The notes under the pieces were generated by a model. The model was not told the DNA's origin. It made no database searches and was given only the letters and a program-made list of their open reading frames with translations. Of a DNA stretch of 64,000 nt, positions 8,490-18,140 are shown one piece after another. Position numbers and translations under genes: made by a program. Source of the stretch: Rubripirellula reticaptiva (lineage in GTDB: Bacteria > Planctomycetota > Planctomycetia > Pirellulales > Pirellulaceae); NCBI RefSeq assembly GCF_007860175.1, contig NZ_SJPX01000006.1, positions 622,074-686,073 of the forward strand, in the 5' to 3' direction. Position 1 is the stretch's first letter; each line of letters starts with the position of its first letter.

Positions 8490-10661
8490 ATGCCTCACCG
8501 ATTCACCCGCCGTTGCGCTGCGGTTCTGTTGATGGTTCTCGTATCGCAAACCCAAATGCTTCATGCTCAACCGCCATCCACACCAACTTCGCCGACCGCG
8601 GACTCCTATCACGGCGTTAAGGTTCAAGACAACTACCGCTGGCTAGAAGACTGGAGTGATCCGAAGGTCAAAGCTTGGAGTGAGGCCCAAAACGCGTACG
8701 CCAGACAAACGCTCGATGCTCTGCCGAACGTCGAAGCGATTCGCGAGCGTGTTACTGAGATCATGTCGGACGAATCAATCTCGTACGGCGATCTTCATTT
8801 CGCGAGCGGAAAGTACTTTGCGATTAAAAAGCAGCCTCCAAAGGAGCAATCATTCCTGATCACGTTTGGTGATTTACAGTCGCCTGATCAAGCCACCGTG
8901 CTGTTTGATCCGAACGTAATCGATACCAAAGGCACGACTTCGATCGATTGGTACGAGCCGTCACCTGATGGCAAGCTTGTGGCGATTTCAATTTCGACTG
9001 GTGGCAGTGAAGTGGGGAATGTGTCGATCCTTGACACTTCCAGTGGCAAACAGGTTTTTGAAGTGGTACCGCGAGTGAACACGGGTACCGCCGGAGGCGA
9101 TCTGGCTTGGACACCGAGCAGCGACGGTTTTTACTACACCCACCATCCGCGACCAGGTGAACGCGACGAATCGGATTTGAATTTCTATCAGCAACTATTC
9201 TTTCACAAGTTAGGGACCGATAGTGCGACCGACCGATTCGAACTTGGAAAGGACTTCCCTCGGATCGCCGAGATCGAAGTGGAGGTCAATCATTCAACCG
9301 GCCTGGTGCTTTGCAATGTCCAGGACGGCGACGGCGGACAGTTCAGCCACTTCATTCGGTCGCCATCAGGTTCCTGGGTGAAGTTGAGCCACTTCGGCGA
9401 CAAACTCGTGCAAGCTACTTTCGAACCCAACGGCAGTGTTTTGGCGATCACCCGCGAGAACGCCGCGAAGGGTAGGGTCATTCGACTGCCTGATCCGGTG
9501 AATGAACCCAACAAACAATTGCCGGTCATCGGTGAAAACAACGATACGGTCGTGACGAGCTTCTATCGTGCACCGCCTAGTTTGCTGGCAACGCAGGACC
9601 GGATTTACGTGACTTACCAATTGGGCGGTCCGTCGGAGATTCGCGTCTTTGATCATGATGGGCAACAGCTCGCGGCACCGAAACAGCTGCCCATTTCCAG
9701 CGTTGGCGGGCTCGAGCACTTGACTGACAATGACGTCCTATTCAGCAATGCGTCCTATGTTCAACCCACTCAGTGGTTGCGTTTTGATGCATCCAATAAC
9801 AAAACCATTCGCACAGCGCTTTCAAGCCAATCTAAAGTTGGCTTCAGCGATGTTGCAGTCAGTCGCGAGTTTGCCACGTCAAAGGATGGCACTCAAATTC
9901 CCGTCAACATCATTCGCCCCAAATCAACGACAAACGCGGGACCTTTGGTGCTGTACGGCTACGGTGGCTATGGCATCAACTTGACGCCCGGCTTCAACGC
10001 CGCCAACAAAGTGCTTTTGGAACAAGGGGTGACTTACGTCGTCGCCAATATTCGTGGTGGCGGGGAGTACGGCGAGCAGTGGCACTTGGATGGCAACTTG
10101 ACCAACAAGCAAAACGTGTTCGATGACTTTCACGCCGCAGCAAAGTACTTGATCGAAAAGGGTTACACGACATCCGAGCAATTGGCGATCATGGGCGGAT
10201 CCAACGGCGGACTGCTGATGGGTGCTATGCTTACCCAACATCCAGATCTTGCCAAATGCGTTGTTTCGTCGGTTGGCATCTACGACATGCTTCGCGTTGA
10301 ATTGTCGCCAAATGGGTCGTTCAACATCCCTGAGTTCGGGACAGTAAAAGACCCTAAACATTTCAACGCGCTTCGTGCCTACTCGCCGTTTCACAATGTC
10401 CGCGACGGCGTCGAATATCCAGCCACGATCTTTTTCACGGGAGCCAATGACCCGCGTGTTGATCCGATGCAATCACGAAAAATGACGGCGCGAATGCAAG
10501 CGGCCAATCCAGGTGGCGCACCGGTGCTGTTGCGAACCAGTGCTAATTCGGGACACGGCGGGGACACGGGCTTGTCCCAACGAATCGAAGAATCCGTTGA
10601 TCGAAATGCGTTTCTTTTCTATCACCTCGGCGTGGAATCTGAGCGACATAGTCCACATTGA
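8490..10661 (+). CDS. Prolyl oligopeptidase, S9A family, exported
   Basis: About 723 residues. A Sec signal (MPHRFTRRCAAVLLMVLVSQ, cleavage near Ala-Gln) favours ATG 8490; ATG 8394 would add a non-signal-like 32-residue extension. The N-terminal beta-propeller begins with the family hallmark YRWLEDW and filters substrates. The C-terminal alpha/beta hydrolase holds the triad: serine in GGSNGGLLMG (about residue 570), aspartate in NDPRVDP (about 653) and histidine in SGHGGD (about 686). The enzyme cleaves short peptides after proline, probably in the periplasm. It stands alone on the plus strand between two cytochrome modules and converges with the next DUF1552 gene. All key residues are present. 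Confidence 0.93.
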   Translation: MPHRFTRRCAAVLLMVLVSQTQMLHAQPPSTPTSPTADSYHGVKVQDNYRWLEDWSDPKVKAWSEAQNAYARQTLDALPNVEAIRERVTEIMSDESISYGDLHFASGKYFAIKKQPPKEQSFLITFGDLQSPDQATVLFDPNVIDTKGTTSIDWYEPSPDGKLVAISISTGGSEVGNVSILDTSSGKQVFEVVPRVNTGTAGGDLAWTPSSDGFYYTHHPRPGERDESDLNFYQQLFFHKLGTDSATDRFELGKDFPRIAEIEVEVNHSTGLVLCNVQDGDGGQFSHFIRSPSGSWVKLSHFGDKLVQATFEPNGSVLAITRENAAKGRVIRLPDPVNEPNKQLPVIGENNDTVVTSFYRAPPSLLATQDRIYVTYQLGGPSEIRVFDHDGQQLAAPKQLPISSVGGLEHLTDNDVLFSNASYVQPTQWLRFDASNNKTIRTALSSQSKVGFSDVAVSREFATSKDGTQIPVNIIRPKSTTNAGPLVLYGYGGYGINLTPGFNAANKVLLEQGVTYVVANIRGGGEYGEQWHLDGNLTNKQNVFDDFHAAAKYLIEKGYTTSEQLAIMGGSNGGLLMGAMLTQHPDLAKCVVSSVGIYDMLRVELSPNGSFNIPEFGTVKDPKHFNALRAYSPFHNVRDGVEYPATIFFTGANDPRVDPMQSRKMTARMQAANPGGAPVLLRTSANSGHGGDTGLSQRIEESVDRNAFLFYHLGVESERHSPH

Positions 10662-10798
10662 TCACGGATGCCGTCACGTTCGTAACGGGATTCAGGCTTC
10701 TTGCTTCAGACTTGAAGAATCTCGATTTAACGGCATTTGGCTCGTGCGGTACCGCTAAATCGTAAGACCAATCGCCCAAGCGTTGGCAGTACCGGGCC

Positions 10799-12136
10799 TC
10801 ACAATCCGGCAAGTTGCTTTTCAGCGTCGCCGAAGCGATCCCGTTTGACGCCCATCCGATCCATGATCGACAGATACATACTGCACAGTTTTCGGTCGTC
10901 ATCGTCTTTGCCGACATAATCCAGCACGCGCCCCGTTTCGAATTGGCCCGACAAACCGCCGGTCAGCAGAACGGGCACCTTGCTGGAATCATGCGCGTTG
11001 CCTGACCACATGCTCGATATGAAAAGCAAACACGAATGATCAAGCACCGTTGCATCGCCTTCCGGCATCGAATCGAGTCGCTTCGCCAAATAAGCATATT
11101 GATCACAGTAGTAACGTGAGATCCGTTCGTACTCGTCTGAACGATCACTGTGCGACGCTGAGTGGTGAGTGCTAGCGACGTCTAAGAATGGATAAAACAG
11201 ACCTGATAAATCTCGGTTCAACAGCAGTGTCGCCACACGTGACTTATCAGTTTGGAAACCAATCGCGACCAGATCGCACATCAATCGCATGTGCTCGCGA
11301 ATGTCTTCCGGCAGTCCGTCATCGGGACGCTTCATCGCGGCAATGGGTTTGCCGTGGTCTTTGGCACGCGTCGCCGCCTTGGCGTGAGCGGCACGCATCG
11401 ACGCTGCCCGCTTTTCCACTTCGCGAACGCTATTCAGATACTCGTCCAACTTGGCGCGATCGGATTGGCTGACTCGACGACTGAGCGAAAGTGCATCTTC
11501 ATGGACGCGGTCCAGAATGCTTTCGTCGCGTCGACTGCCTTGATTATCAAACAACGCGTCAAAGGCCAGAGACGGATAAACTTCCATGGGCACCGGCGAT
11601 GTCGCGTTCTGCCACGAGATGTGCGAGCTGTAGGCCATCGAAAAGTTGGTCTCGTGATAGCCGGTCACCGGTTGTTCGCAGCCGAGCACTAGACTGGGAA
11701 CGGCCGTTTGGTTTTCGAAATGATTGGCGAGGACTTGATCCATGCTGATGTCGCCACGCAACTCAGAACCCTTCTGCAACGACGCACCGGACAAGATGTT
11801 GCCGGTTTGTCCGGGATGAATCCCAACCTCCGTTGCGTTCTCGTTGAACAAGCCCGTGATGAAATTTAACTTGTGTTTGATCGGTTCCATCGGTGCAAGG
11901 CTCTTGCCGAGTTCCATCTCCTTGCCGCTGCCCTTGGCCCACCAGTGATCTTGGTTGATGCCGCAGCCCATGAACAAGGCTGCAAACCGATTCGGCGAAG
12001 GCGCGGCATCGTTGCCGACGACCGTTTCGGTTCCCCAAACGGGAATCGATTCCAGCCACGGCAGTGCCATCGCAACCCCGGTACCACGTAAAAGTGTGCG
12101 TCGAGAAATCAGACGAGTCGGCATAGGACGGTTCAC
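10799..12136 (-). CDS. DUF1552 Tat-exported protein (second copy)
   Basis: A 445-residue DUF1552 protein with Tat motif SRRTLLRGTG followed by ALPWLESIP. Landmarks shared with the family include FMGCGINQDHWW, LGKSLAPMEP, HPGQTGNILSG and VREVEKRAASMRAAH. Its start overlaps the stop of the DUF1592-type gene by four bases (ATGA, 12133-12136), a translational coupling that links the two products. It differs clearly from the copy at 3661-5064, so the two modules are paralogous rather than recent duplicates. The molecular function of DUF1552 is unknown; an exported partner of the cytochrome is the reasonable inference. Confidence 0.9.
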   Translation of the reverse strand: MNRPMPTRLISRRTLLRGTGVAMALPWLESIPVWGTETVVGNDAAPSPNRFAALFMGCGINQDHWWAKGSGKEMELGKSLAPMEPIKHKLNFITGLFNENATEVGIHPGQTGNILSGASLQKGSELRGDISMDQVLANHFENQTAVPSLVLGCEQPVTGYHETNFSMAYSSHISWQNATSPVPMEVYPSLAFDALFDNQGSRRDESILDRVHEDALSLSRRVSQSDRAKLDEYLNSVREVEKRAASMRAAHAKAATRAKDHGKPIAAMKRPDDGLPEDIREHMRLMCDLVAIGFQTDKSRVATLLLNRDLSGLFYPFLDVASTHHSASHSDRSDEYERISRYYCDQYAYLAKRLDSMPEGDATVLDHSCLLFISSMWSGNAHDSSKVPVLLTGGLSGQFETGRVLDYVGKDDDDRKLCSMYLSIMDRMGVKRDRFGDAEKQLAGL

Positions 12137-15100
12137 GGATTCACCACGGATGCTTGCAGAGGGATACGGACGCGTTTGTTCAAAAAAGCCGGACTCGTCA
12201 CGATCACTTCCATCATTGAAGAGATTCGATAGTCGTTCGCTGCCAATCGATCTTTCATCATTTCAATGGTCATCTCGTCGGATAGCTGAAGCGTTCGACC
12301 GAGCCCAAATGCCAACAGTTTACGACAAAGGTTATCAACAAAATCATCTTCGCGTTCTTGTCGAATGTAGTCACGTAGCCCGTTTAGCCCACGGCCCGCA
12401 GTGTCATCAGGGAATACAGCGGAATCGTCAATCAAGCGGCCGCCGAGATCCTGCTCACGAAGCTCACCGACGGGGCCATAACCTTCGAACACCAGTCCCA
12501 TTGAATCGATGCGGTTGTGGCACCCAGCGCAAGCAACGTCTTGTCGATGGCGAGCCAGTGTTTCGCGTAACGTCAGTTCGCCCAATTGAGATTCATCGGC
12601 GGGAAGTTCTGGTACCGTTGCAGGAGGCGCGGGAACCTGTTCGCCCAACATTCGTTTGATCAACCAATTGCCGCGCTTGACGGGGCTCGTTCGTAGGCCT
12701 GGTGAATTGTTCGTCAGGAAAACCGCCATGGGCAATAGTCCACCTCGACCAAAGCGGTCCGCTTGGTCGATGCGAACCCAATCCTGATCCGATTCCTTGA
12801 AAAGATCTGTCGGCTCGACTGACTCAGTCATGCCGTAGTGATCCGCCAAAACCTGATTGACGAACGTGTGGTCGGCATAGAGACATTCCAGAACGGAACC
12901 ATCGCGTGCGATCAAGTCGCTTAAGAAATGAAGCGGCTCATCAGACATCGCTTGACGAAGTTCGTCGGTAAATGTCGGAAAACGATTGCGGTCAACACCG
13001 TTGTGCTCCGTGAATCGACGGAAGTCCAGCCAATTGCCGGCGAACTCGATCATGAATCCGCTGGCACGATCATCATCAAGCATGCGTCGCATCTGCTGGA
13101 CCATCATATCAGGATCGTGCAAGCGGCCTTGCTTTGCCAGATCCAGCAACGCATCATCAGGCATGCTAGACCACAAAAAATAGCTTAGCCGACTGGCCAA
13201 CGCGTAGTCTCCCAGCGGTCGCACGGCCGCGTCGCCAACATCAGTTTTATTCTCTGTCTCGTCCGGCAAATCGATTCGGTAACAGAAATGCGGCGACATC
13301 AAGACGCTGACCACGCTGTCGCGAATCGCATCCTCGTGGCTCAGTCCATCATCGTCGCGCATCGCATGATAGAACGACCGGATCGAGTCTGCTTCCCCTT
13401 TGGATAGCGGCCGACGAAAGGCTCGCTCGGCAAATTGAACAACCGCCGCGAGTTGCACTGGCCCTGCTTCGGCACTCAACGATTCGAGCCGGCGAAACGT
13501 TTTCGACATGTCCGTGAAATAAGTTCGAATCGCTTGGAGTGCTTCGTCGCTTGCTCCCACGCGCTTGGCCTTGTCACAATAAGCATCCGACAAACCAGCA
13601 ACCTTATCTGCCGAAATACAATCTTTGTCCTCTGCTCGATATCGGTCAAACACACGGTCTCGCATGAACTGAGAATCCGTGCGATCGAACCAGATGAATC
13701 CGGCATACTGACGCATCGGCGCCGACGCCACAAAATCGAGTTCCAACCACAATCGATCCAACTCTCGTTTTTCGGAATCATCGAGCATCAGGTCATACAA
13801 CGGCGCGTCGTCGCGAAAATATCCCATTTGGCTATGGAACCCGGCGCTCAAGTATCGCCCCGTCAGCTTCTTCTCGCTCTTCTTATCCAAGTACACACGA
13901 GCTCGTTCGGAAACGAAAAACTGGTCGGGAAACAAGTCGCAGAATCGTTCCAACGATTTCGTGTAGGCAACCTGGTCAGTATTGTCGGAAACGCGAAACG
14001 CTTTCGCGGCACTGGAACCAACCGCTAAACCGAAGGTGTCATCGGGCAAGTTACCTTCGACGTAACGTCGTCGATTCGCAACGAACTGTTTGTTCTTCCA
14101 CAACACGAGTGGCTGTGATCCATTATTGATTTGCGGCGCGGTTAAGTTGGCAACATCGGGAACTAATGATGTTCGCAGATTTGAAAGGAACGTCGCTATC
14201 GCCTGACATCCCAAACGAGCGGTCGGCCGGTCATCGGGATCGGTCGTTTCCGGTAGCTCATTGAACAGAAGCTTCAAAGTTGCAATTGGACCGACAGCAT
14301 TTTCTACAATCGGTTCACTGAGCAGTTCCCAGAGCGTCTCGCAGTACCGCGTGCTAAGCCCATCGCCGACGGCCATTTCAGAAAGCGACACGTCGCCTTG
14401 CCCAAGCGCGACACGATTCTTGAATTTCCAAAGCACAAAGAAGTAATCGGCATAGTCTATATTTTGCCGCCGATAGAAATCGATGATTCGATTGACACAA
14501 AACTTGTCACGATCGGTATCAGTGATGACGGCATGCGGTGCGAATTCCAAACCACTTGGCGTCAAAGCCATGTGCTCGGAAACCTTGCGTGCCGCTTCGA
14601 GATACTTTTTCAACAGGGCAGGGGACATCGCCAGCGACTCGCCGGAGTTGTCGAAGCCGGCCTCGTTGGCTGGGTCCACCGGAAACGATTCGGCGGGTCG
14701 AATGTCGGCGCCGGTAAGATCGCGAATTGTGTAATTGTATTCACTACTGCTAAGACGCCGTGCCAGCACGATCCCAGGGTCACCGCTGGTCCGTTTCGCC
14801 TCTGCGTCTTTTACCTGTTCGATCCAGTCGATCACCGCGTTTCTTTCTGCATCGTCTGGATAGAGCTCGGCGCCTTCGGGCGGCATGTCACCAGCTTGCA
14901 AGCGTTCAAGAACGAGCGACCAACGGCGAAAGTTTTTCACGACCGCTGCCGTGTCCGTGTCGGCGCTTAAGTCCAGGTCGCCTTCAGCGGTTTCGTCGTT
15001 ATGGCACGATAAACAGTTCGATCGCAGCATCGGCTCAACGGTATCACGAAACGCAAATTGCATCGCGTCATCGGCTTTAGAGATACCAACAAATAACCCG

Positions 15101-15144
15101 ATCAAAACCGTAGCGGTGAAACGCGTCAGAAACATTGAGTGCAC
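12133..15144 (-). CDS. Planctomycete c-type cytochrome, large form
   Basis: A 1003-residue exported protein with signal sequence at residues 1-24 and heme motif CLSCH at 44-48 (then NDETAEGDLDL). DUF1587 follows at about 115-185 (RLSSSEYNYTIRDL). A long region of about 350 residues (190-540) has no domain I recognise. DUF1595, DUF1592, DUF1588 and DUF1585 fill the rest, with the second heme motif CAGCH and the following NRIDSMGLVFEGYG near residue 880. Two covalently bound hemes are expected. It is the upstream partner of the coupled DUF1552 gene (ATGA overlap). ATG 15135 is an alternative start nine bases downstream. The 190-540 region distinguishes it from the 928-residue copy and may set substrate specificity. 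Confidence 0.9.
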   Translation of the reverse strand: MHSMFLTRFTATVLIGLFVGISKADDAMQFAFRDTVEPMLRSNCLSCHNDETAEGDLDLSADTDTAAVVKNFRRWSLVLERLQAGDMPPEGAELYPDDAERNAVIDWIEQVKDAEAKRTSGDPGIVLARRLSSSEYNYTIRDLTGADIRPAESFPVDPANEAGFDNSGESLAMSPALLKKYLEAARKVSEHMALTPSGLEFAPHAVITDTDRDKFCVNRIIDFYRRQNIDYADYFFVLWKFKNRVALGQGDVSLSEMAVGDGLSTRYCETLWELLSEPIVENAVGPIATLKLLFNELPETTDPDDRPTARLGCQAIATFLSNLRTSLVPDVANLTAPQINNGSQPLVLWKNKQFVANRRRYVEGNLPDDTFGLAVGSSAAKAFRVSDNTDQVAYTKSLERFCDLFPDQFFVSERARVYLDKKSEKKLTGRYLSAGFHSQMGYFRDDAPLYDLMLDDSEKRELDRLWLELDFVASAPMRQYAGFIWFDRTDSQFMRDRVFDRYRAEDKDCISADKVAGLSDAYCDKAKRVGASDEALQAIRTYFTDMSKTFRRLESLSAEAGPVQLAAVVQFAERAFRRPLSKGEADSIRSFYHAMRDDDGLSHEDAIRDSVVSVLMSPHFCYRIDLPDETENKTDVGDAAVRPLGDYALASRLSYFLWSSMPDDALLDLAKQGRLHDPDMMVQQMRRMLDDDRASGFMIEFAGNWLDFRRFTEHNGVDRNRFPTFTDELRQAMSDEPLHFLSDLIARDGSVLECLYADHTFVNQVLADHYGMTESVEPTDLFKESDQDWVRIDQADRFGRGGLLPMAVFLTNNSPGLRTSPVKRGNWLIKRMLGEQVPAPPATVPELPADESQLGELTLRETLARHRQDVACAGCHNRIDSMGLVFEGYGPVGELREQDLGGRLIDDSAVFPDDTAGRGLNGLRDYIRQEREDDFVDNLCRKLLAFGLGRTLQLSDEMTIEMMKDRLAANDYRISSMMEVIVTSPAFLNKRVRIPLQASVVNP

Positions 15145-15243
15145 CGGAAGATCGGGCGGCGGGAGGAAAGCCGGTTAATTCGGCGGCGGGACCTCCATCC
15201 TATACCAATACCGAACTGCAAACTAGCGAATTAGCCACTCGAA

Positions 15244-16863
15244 TCATTCTTCCCAATCGACTTGGTGTTGCAATTGCGTTTCGCCTGACAGATCACGGAT
15301 TTCCAGCATTGCGGAGGGCTCTACTGCATCCCAGTCAATCCGAATGACGCCGTAGTTCGCCTGGTGAAAGGTATTGGGTAGATGGCGAAAACGATTCTCG
15401 GTGGGGGTACCGCGTCCATGCAATTGGTTGAAACTGCTGGAGGTAAAATCGTAAATCGGATACGGCACGCCTTGCGAAAGCGAAGACAATTCGGACCAAT
15501 GCCGATCGCCGCTGATGAAGATCACTCCGTTGGCGTTCGTTGACTTCAACAGGTCTAGCATTCGATGTCTCTCGCGTGGCAGGTTGGACCAGGTTTCCTG
15601 CCCAACTGCTTCGGCGAGGAACTGGATGCTGCTAGCGATGATGCGAACATTGGCGGGTTTTGACAACTGTTCTTCCAACCATGTCCACTGATCTTCGCCG
15701 AGCATCGTTTTTGACGGATCACTGTCCGGCAACCAAGATCCGCCGATACGTTTATCCCCCTGCTTTAGTGGTGAACGAAAGTAGCGAGTGTCAAGCATGA
15801 TCACCTGCAACCGCTTCTCCGGCGGCCCGAAGAACTTCGCGTCATAAACGCCAGGACGCGAGCGAGCTTCTACGCTTAAATCGTTAAACCAGAAGTCTTC
15901 AAAAATCCGTTCCGATTCCAATCGCTTCGAGTAGTCGGCTCCTCCATCGTTGACACCAAAGTCGTGGTCATCCCAGGTTGCCAGCGTTGGACATGACTGT
16001 CGAAGTCTTTGAAACCCACGATCTGAACTAAGCACAGCGTACTTTGCTCGCAGCACATCCATGTCTTCCGTGTCGCCGTAGATATTGTCGCCCAGAAAGA
16101 TCATTAGGTCAGGCGACAAGTCGGCCATCTTCGCGAGCAGAGGCATCGGTTGTTCCTGCTTGATGCACGACCCGAAAAACACTTGGCTGACAGTTCTTGC
16201 ACCTTCCTCGCCGCGTTGCAGTGCCGATCGAATGGACTCGGATACCTGAACAGCGAGTTGCTGATAACCTTCGGCCGTAAAATGGACGTCGCCAGGTTTC
16301 TTAAACATCTCGGTTGAAAACTTGCGTGACAGCTTGTTCAAGTCGTTGACCACGACGCCATGTTTCTGCATCACACGTGCGGCAACTGCGTTGTACTTCA
16401 AGTCATCATCAACTCGTCGGCCAGCTTCAAGCTGGGGGACCACAGTTGTGTTGGCCCAAATCAAAGTCGCATTTGTTTTACGCAGTCGCTGGACGAGTTG
16501 ATTCAGATTCTGCTCGTATTGCTCGAGCGAAGTGGTCAGTGTTCCCCTTTCTTTGTCTCGTTGACCCTGGACCTTCGATTCCGGATGCCGATAACAAAGA
16601 TCCCACAGGCCCCAATTGAAATGGATGACGTCCCACTCCGTATCGCCGAGCCACGCATCAATCTTCGCAAGGCCGGTGCCAGTGTGCTGGGCGTTGCCCT
16701 TGTGGTGAACAACGTTCGCTTCATCATGCATCATTGCGATGACGTTAGGAGTGTATCCCAACGAAATGGAATCACCGATGACCAGCACGTCCGGTATGTC
16801 CGCCGAATTGGCGTTCGAAATGCAGAATAAGACGAAAAACGACAGCAGAAATATTTTGTTCAT
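15244..16863 (-). CDS. SGNH hydrolase-PhoD phosphatase fusion
   Basis: A 539-residue exported protein with two catalytic domains. After a Sec signal (1-20) comes an SGNH/GDSL domain: block I VIGDSISLGY with nucleophile Ser32, NWGLWD near 83-88, and block V GDVHFTAEGY with Asp192/His194. From about 226 a PhoD-like metallophosphatase follows: GSCI (231-234), LGDNIYGD (257-264), TWDDHDFGVND (about residue 300) and GDRHWSE in the last third, which are the expected metal ligands. The protein could remove both an acyl and a phosphate group from one periplasmic substrate such as a phospholipid or decorated polymer; the substrate is unknown. The start lies within a leftover of a PQQ-like gene (see 16865-16990). 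Confidence 0.88.
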   Translation of the reverse strand: MNKIFLLSFFVLFCISNANSADIPDVLVIGDSISLGYTPNVIAMMHDEANVVHHKGNAQHTGTGLAKIDAWLGDTEWDVIHFNWGLWDLCYRHPESKVQGQRDKERGTLTTSLEQYEQNLNQLVQRLRKTNATLIWANTTVVPQLEAGRRVDDDLKYNAVAARVMQKHGVVVNDLNKLSRKFSTEMFKKPGDVHFTAEGYQQLAVQVSESIRSALQRGEEGARTVSQVFFGSCIKQEQPMPLLAKMADLSPDLMIFLGDNIYGDTEDMDVLRAKYAVLSSDRGFQRLRQSCPTLATWDDHDFGVNDGGADYSKRLESERIFEDFWFNDLSVEARSRPGVYDAKFFGPPEKRLQVIMLDTRYFRSPLKQGDKRIGGSWLPDSDPSKTMLGEDQWTWLEEQLSKPANVRIIASSIQFLAEAVGQETWSNLPRERHRMLDLLKSTNANGVIFISGDRHWSELSSLSQGVPYPIYDFTSSSFNQLHGRGTPTENRFRHLPNTFHQANYGVIRIDWDAVEPSAMLEIRDLSGETQLQHQVDWEE

Positions 16864-16864
16864 C

Positions 16865-16990
16865 TAAGTGGGCACGCAGGTCAAAGCAGAGCAGGATGTC
16901 TTGTTCACGCATGCAGATCTTACCACCGGCGATGTTGGGTGTGGGCGGAAAGGTTGCCAAGCTAAACGCAGTCGCTGACGTTATCGCCCA
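16865..16990 (-). pseudogene. Remnant of the 3' end of a PQQ-like gene
   Basis: The minus strand just before the SGNH-PhoD gene reads GGKICMREQDILLCFDLRA. The intact PQQ-like gene nearby ends GKLYLRDQDILLCFDLRA followed by Lys and stop. The bases match closely as well (compare 16865-16925 with 18570-18630). In the remnant the frame runs on past the expected end (His-Leu-Asp-Glu) into the start of the next gene, and nothing upstream of about 16990 continues the propeller. I read it as the leftover C-terminus of a paralogous or duplicated gene. Bases 16991-17036 show nothing. Confidence 0.7.
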
Positions 16991-17036
16991 AAAGATAACG
17001 AAGAGTTTCTACAAACGTAACGTGCACACAGCAGAC

Positions 17037-18140
17037 TCACGACGTCGATGAGCCTCGGTAAAGCATCTCAGGTTTCTTTAGCTGCGTTGCGCGGGTGAGA
17101 GAGACGCGGTCGCTGCGGTTGGTGACGATGAACAACCTGTCACCCGATTGGATCGTCTGGTTTGGCTTTGGGTTTTTCAGCAAGCTTTGATCGGCGTGCC
17201 GGATCGCGACGACCATCATTCCACCTTCACAGGTTGATTGAAGATCGCCCAGCGAGCTTCCGATGATTTTGCTGGTTGATTCGATCGGGTACTCGTGAAT
17301 CGATAGACCCAGACTTTGCAGGTCTGATCGCAATCGTTCGCTCTGTTTCGGATCCGATAGCAACGATGCCGCGTTGGGGCACGAGATCATATTGGCGATT
17401 TTTGTCGCGCCGATCGCGGCAGGTAGGACGACATGGTTGGCACCGCTGCGAATCAGTTTACGCTGTGTCGCAGTCGACTCGCCGCGAGCGATAATTTCAA
17501 TTTCTTCGCTAAGCTCACGTGCTGTTAAGGTTATGAAAACGTTGGCTGCGTCATCCGGCAAGACAGTTGCCAGCACTCTAGCGCGAGCGATACCGGCACG
17601 CATGAGCGTGTCCTCTTCACCCGCGCTGCCGGTTACAACGAGATAACCCAGTTCGTCGGCTTGCGCGATTCGCTCTGGGTTGGAATCAACACAGACAAAC
17701 GGCTCGTCCAGTTCTTTCAACTCGCTAGCAAGCATGCGACCTACGCGACCAAAGCCGCAGATGATCACGTGGCCGTTAGCCTGTTCAATTCCGCGACTCA
17801 TTCGTCTGACTCCCAATACACGTTGAATCTCGCCTTCGGCAACCATTTGTACGAATCCACCCACGACGTAAATCCCTGAGGAACAACCCGCGACGATGAT
17901 CAGCGCAGTGAAGACCTTCAGCCTTGGAGTATCAATAGGCTGTACTTCGCCATAGCCAACTCCGAATATGGTGATCACGACCATGTACAGCGAATCAACC
18001 AGTGACCAGCCTGCGATCGAATATCCGACCACCGCCGCCACACAAGTTGCGCAAAAGAAACCGATGCCGACGATCATTTTGCGAATTGAAGTGCTGTTTT
18101 GCATCACGCGGTTCGAAAGACAAGATCGTTCATTTTCCAT
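17037..18140 (-). CDS. Two-TM potassium channel with RCK domains
   Basis: A 367-residue Kch/MthK-type channel. Two membrane helices (about 22-42 and 73-95) flank a pore loop whose selectivity filter TIFGVGYGE is at 57-65. A TrkA_N (RCK) domain follows with the nucleotide-binding glycine motif IICGFGRVGRML (about 121-132) and the acidic partner CVDSNPERI. The C-terminus is a TrkA_C domain (about 275-345). The channel should conduct K+ across the cytoplasmic membrane, gated by a ligand bound to the RCK ring. GAGG lies just before ATG 18140; a start at residue 13 is possible. It is separated from the PQQ-like gene by about 425 bases and probably has its own promoter. Confidence 0.9.
   Translation of the reverse strand: MENERSCLSNRVMQNSTSIRKMIVGIGFFCATCVAAVVGYSIAGWSLVDSLYMVVITIFGVGYGEVQPIDTPRLKVFTALIIVAGCSSGIYVVGGFVQMVAEGEIQRVLGVRRMSRGIEQANGHVIICGFGRVGRMLASELKELDEPFVCVDSNPERIAQADELGYLVVTGSAGEEDTLMRAGIARARVLATVLPDDAANVFITLTARELSEEIEIIARGESTATQRKLIRSGANHVVLPAAIGATKIANMISCPNAASLLSDPKQSERLRSDLQSLGLSIHEYPIESTSKIIGSSLGDLQSTCEGGMMVVAIRHADQSLLKNPKPNQTIQSGDRLFIVTNRSDRVSLTRATQLKKPEMLYRGSSTS

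Noticed and set aside
15222-15233. The 12-mer ACTAGCGAATTA also occurs at 34811-34822, each upstream of a minus-strand gene
   Set aside because: Identical 12-mers are expected many times by chance in 64 kb, and the surrounding bases match only loosely.
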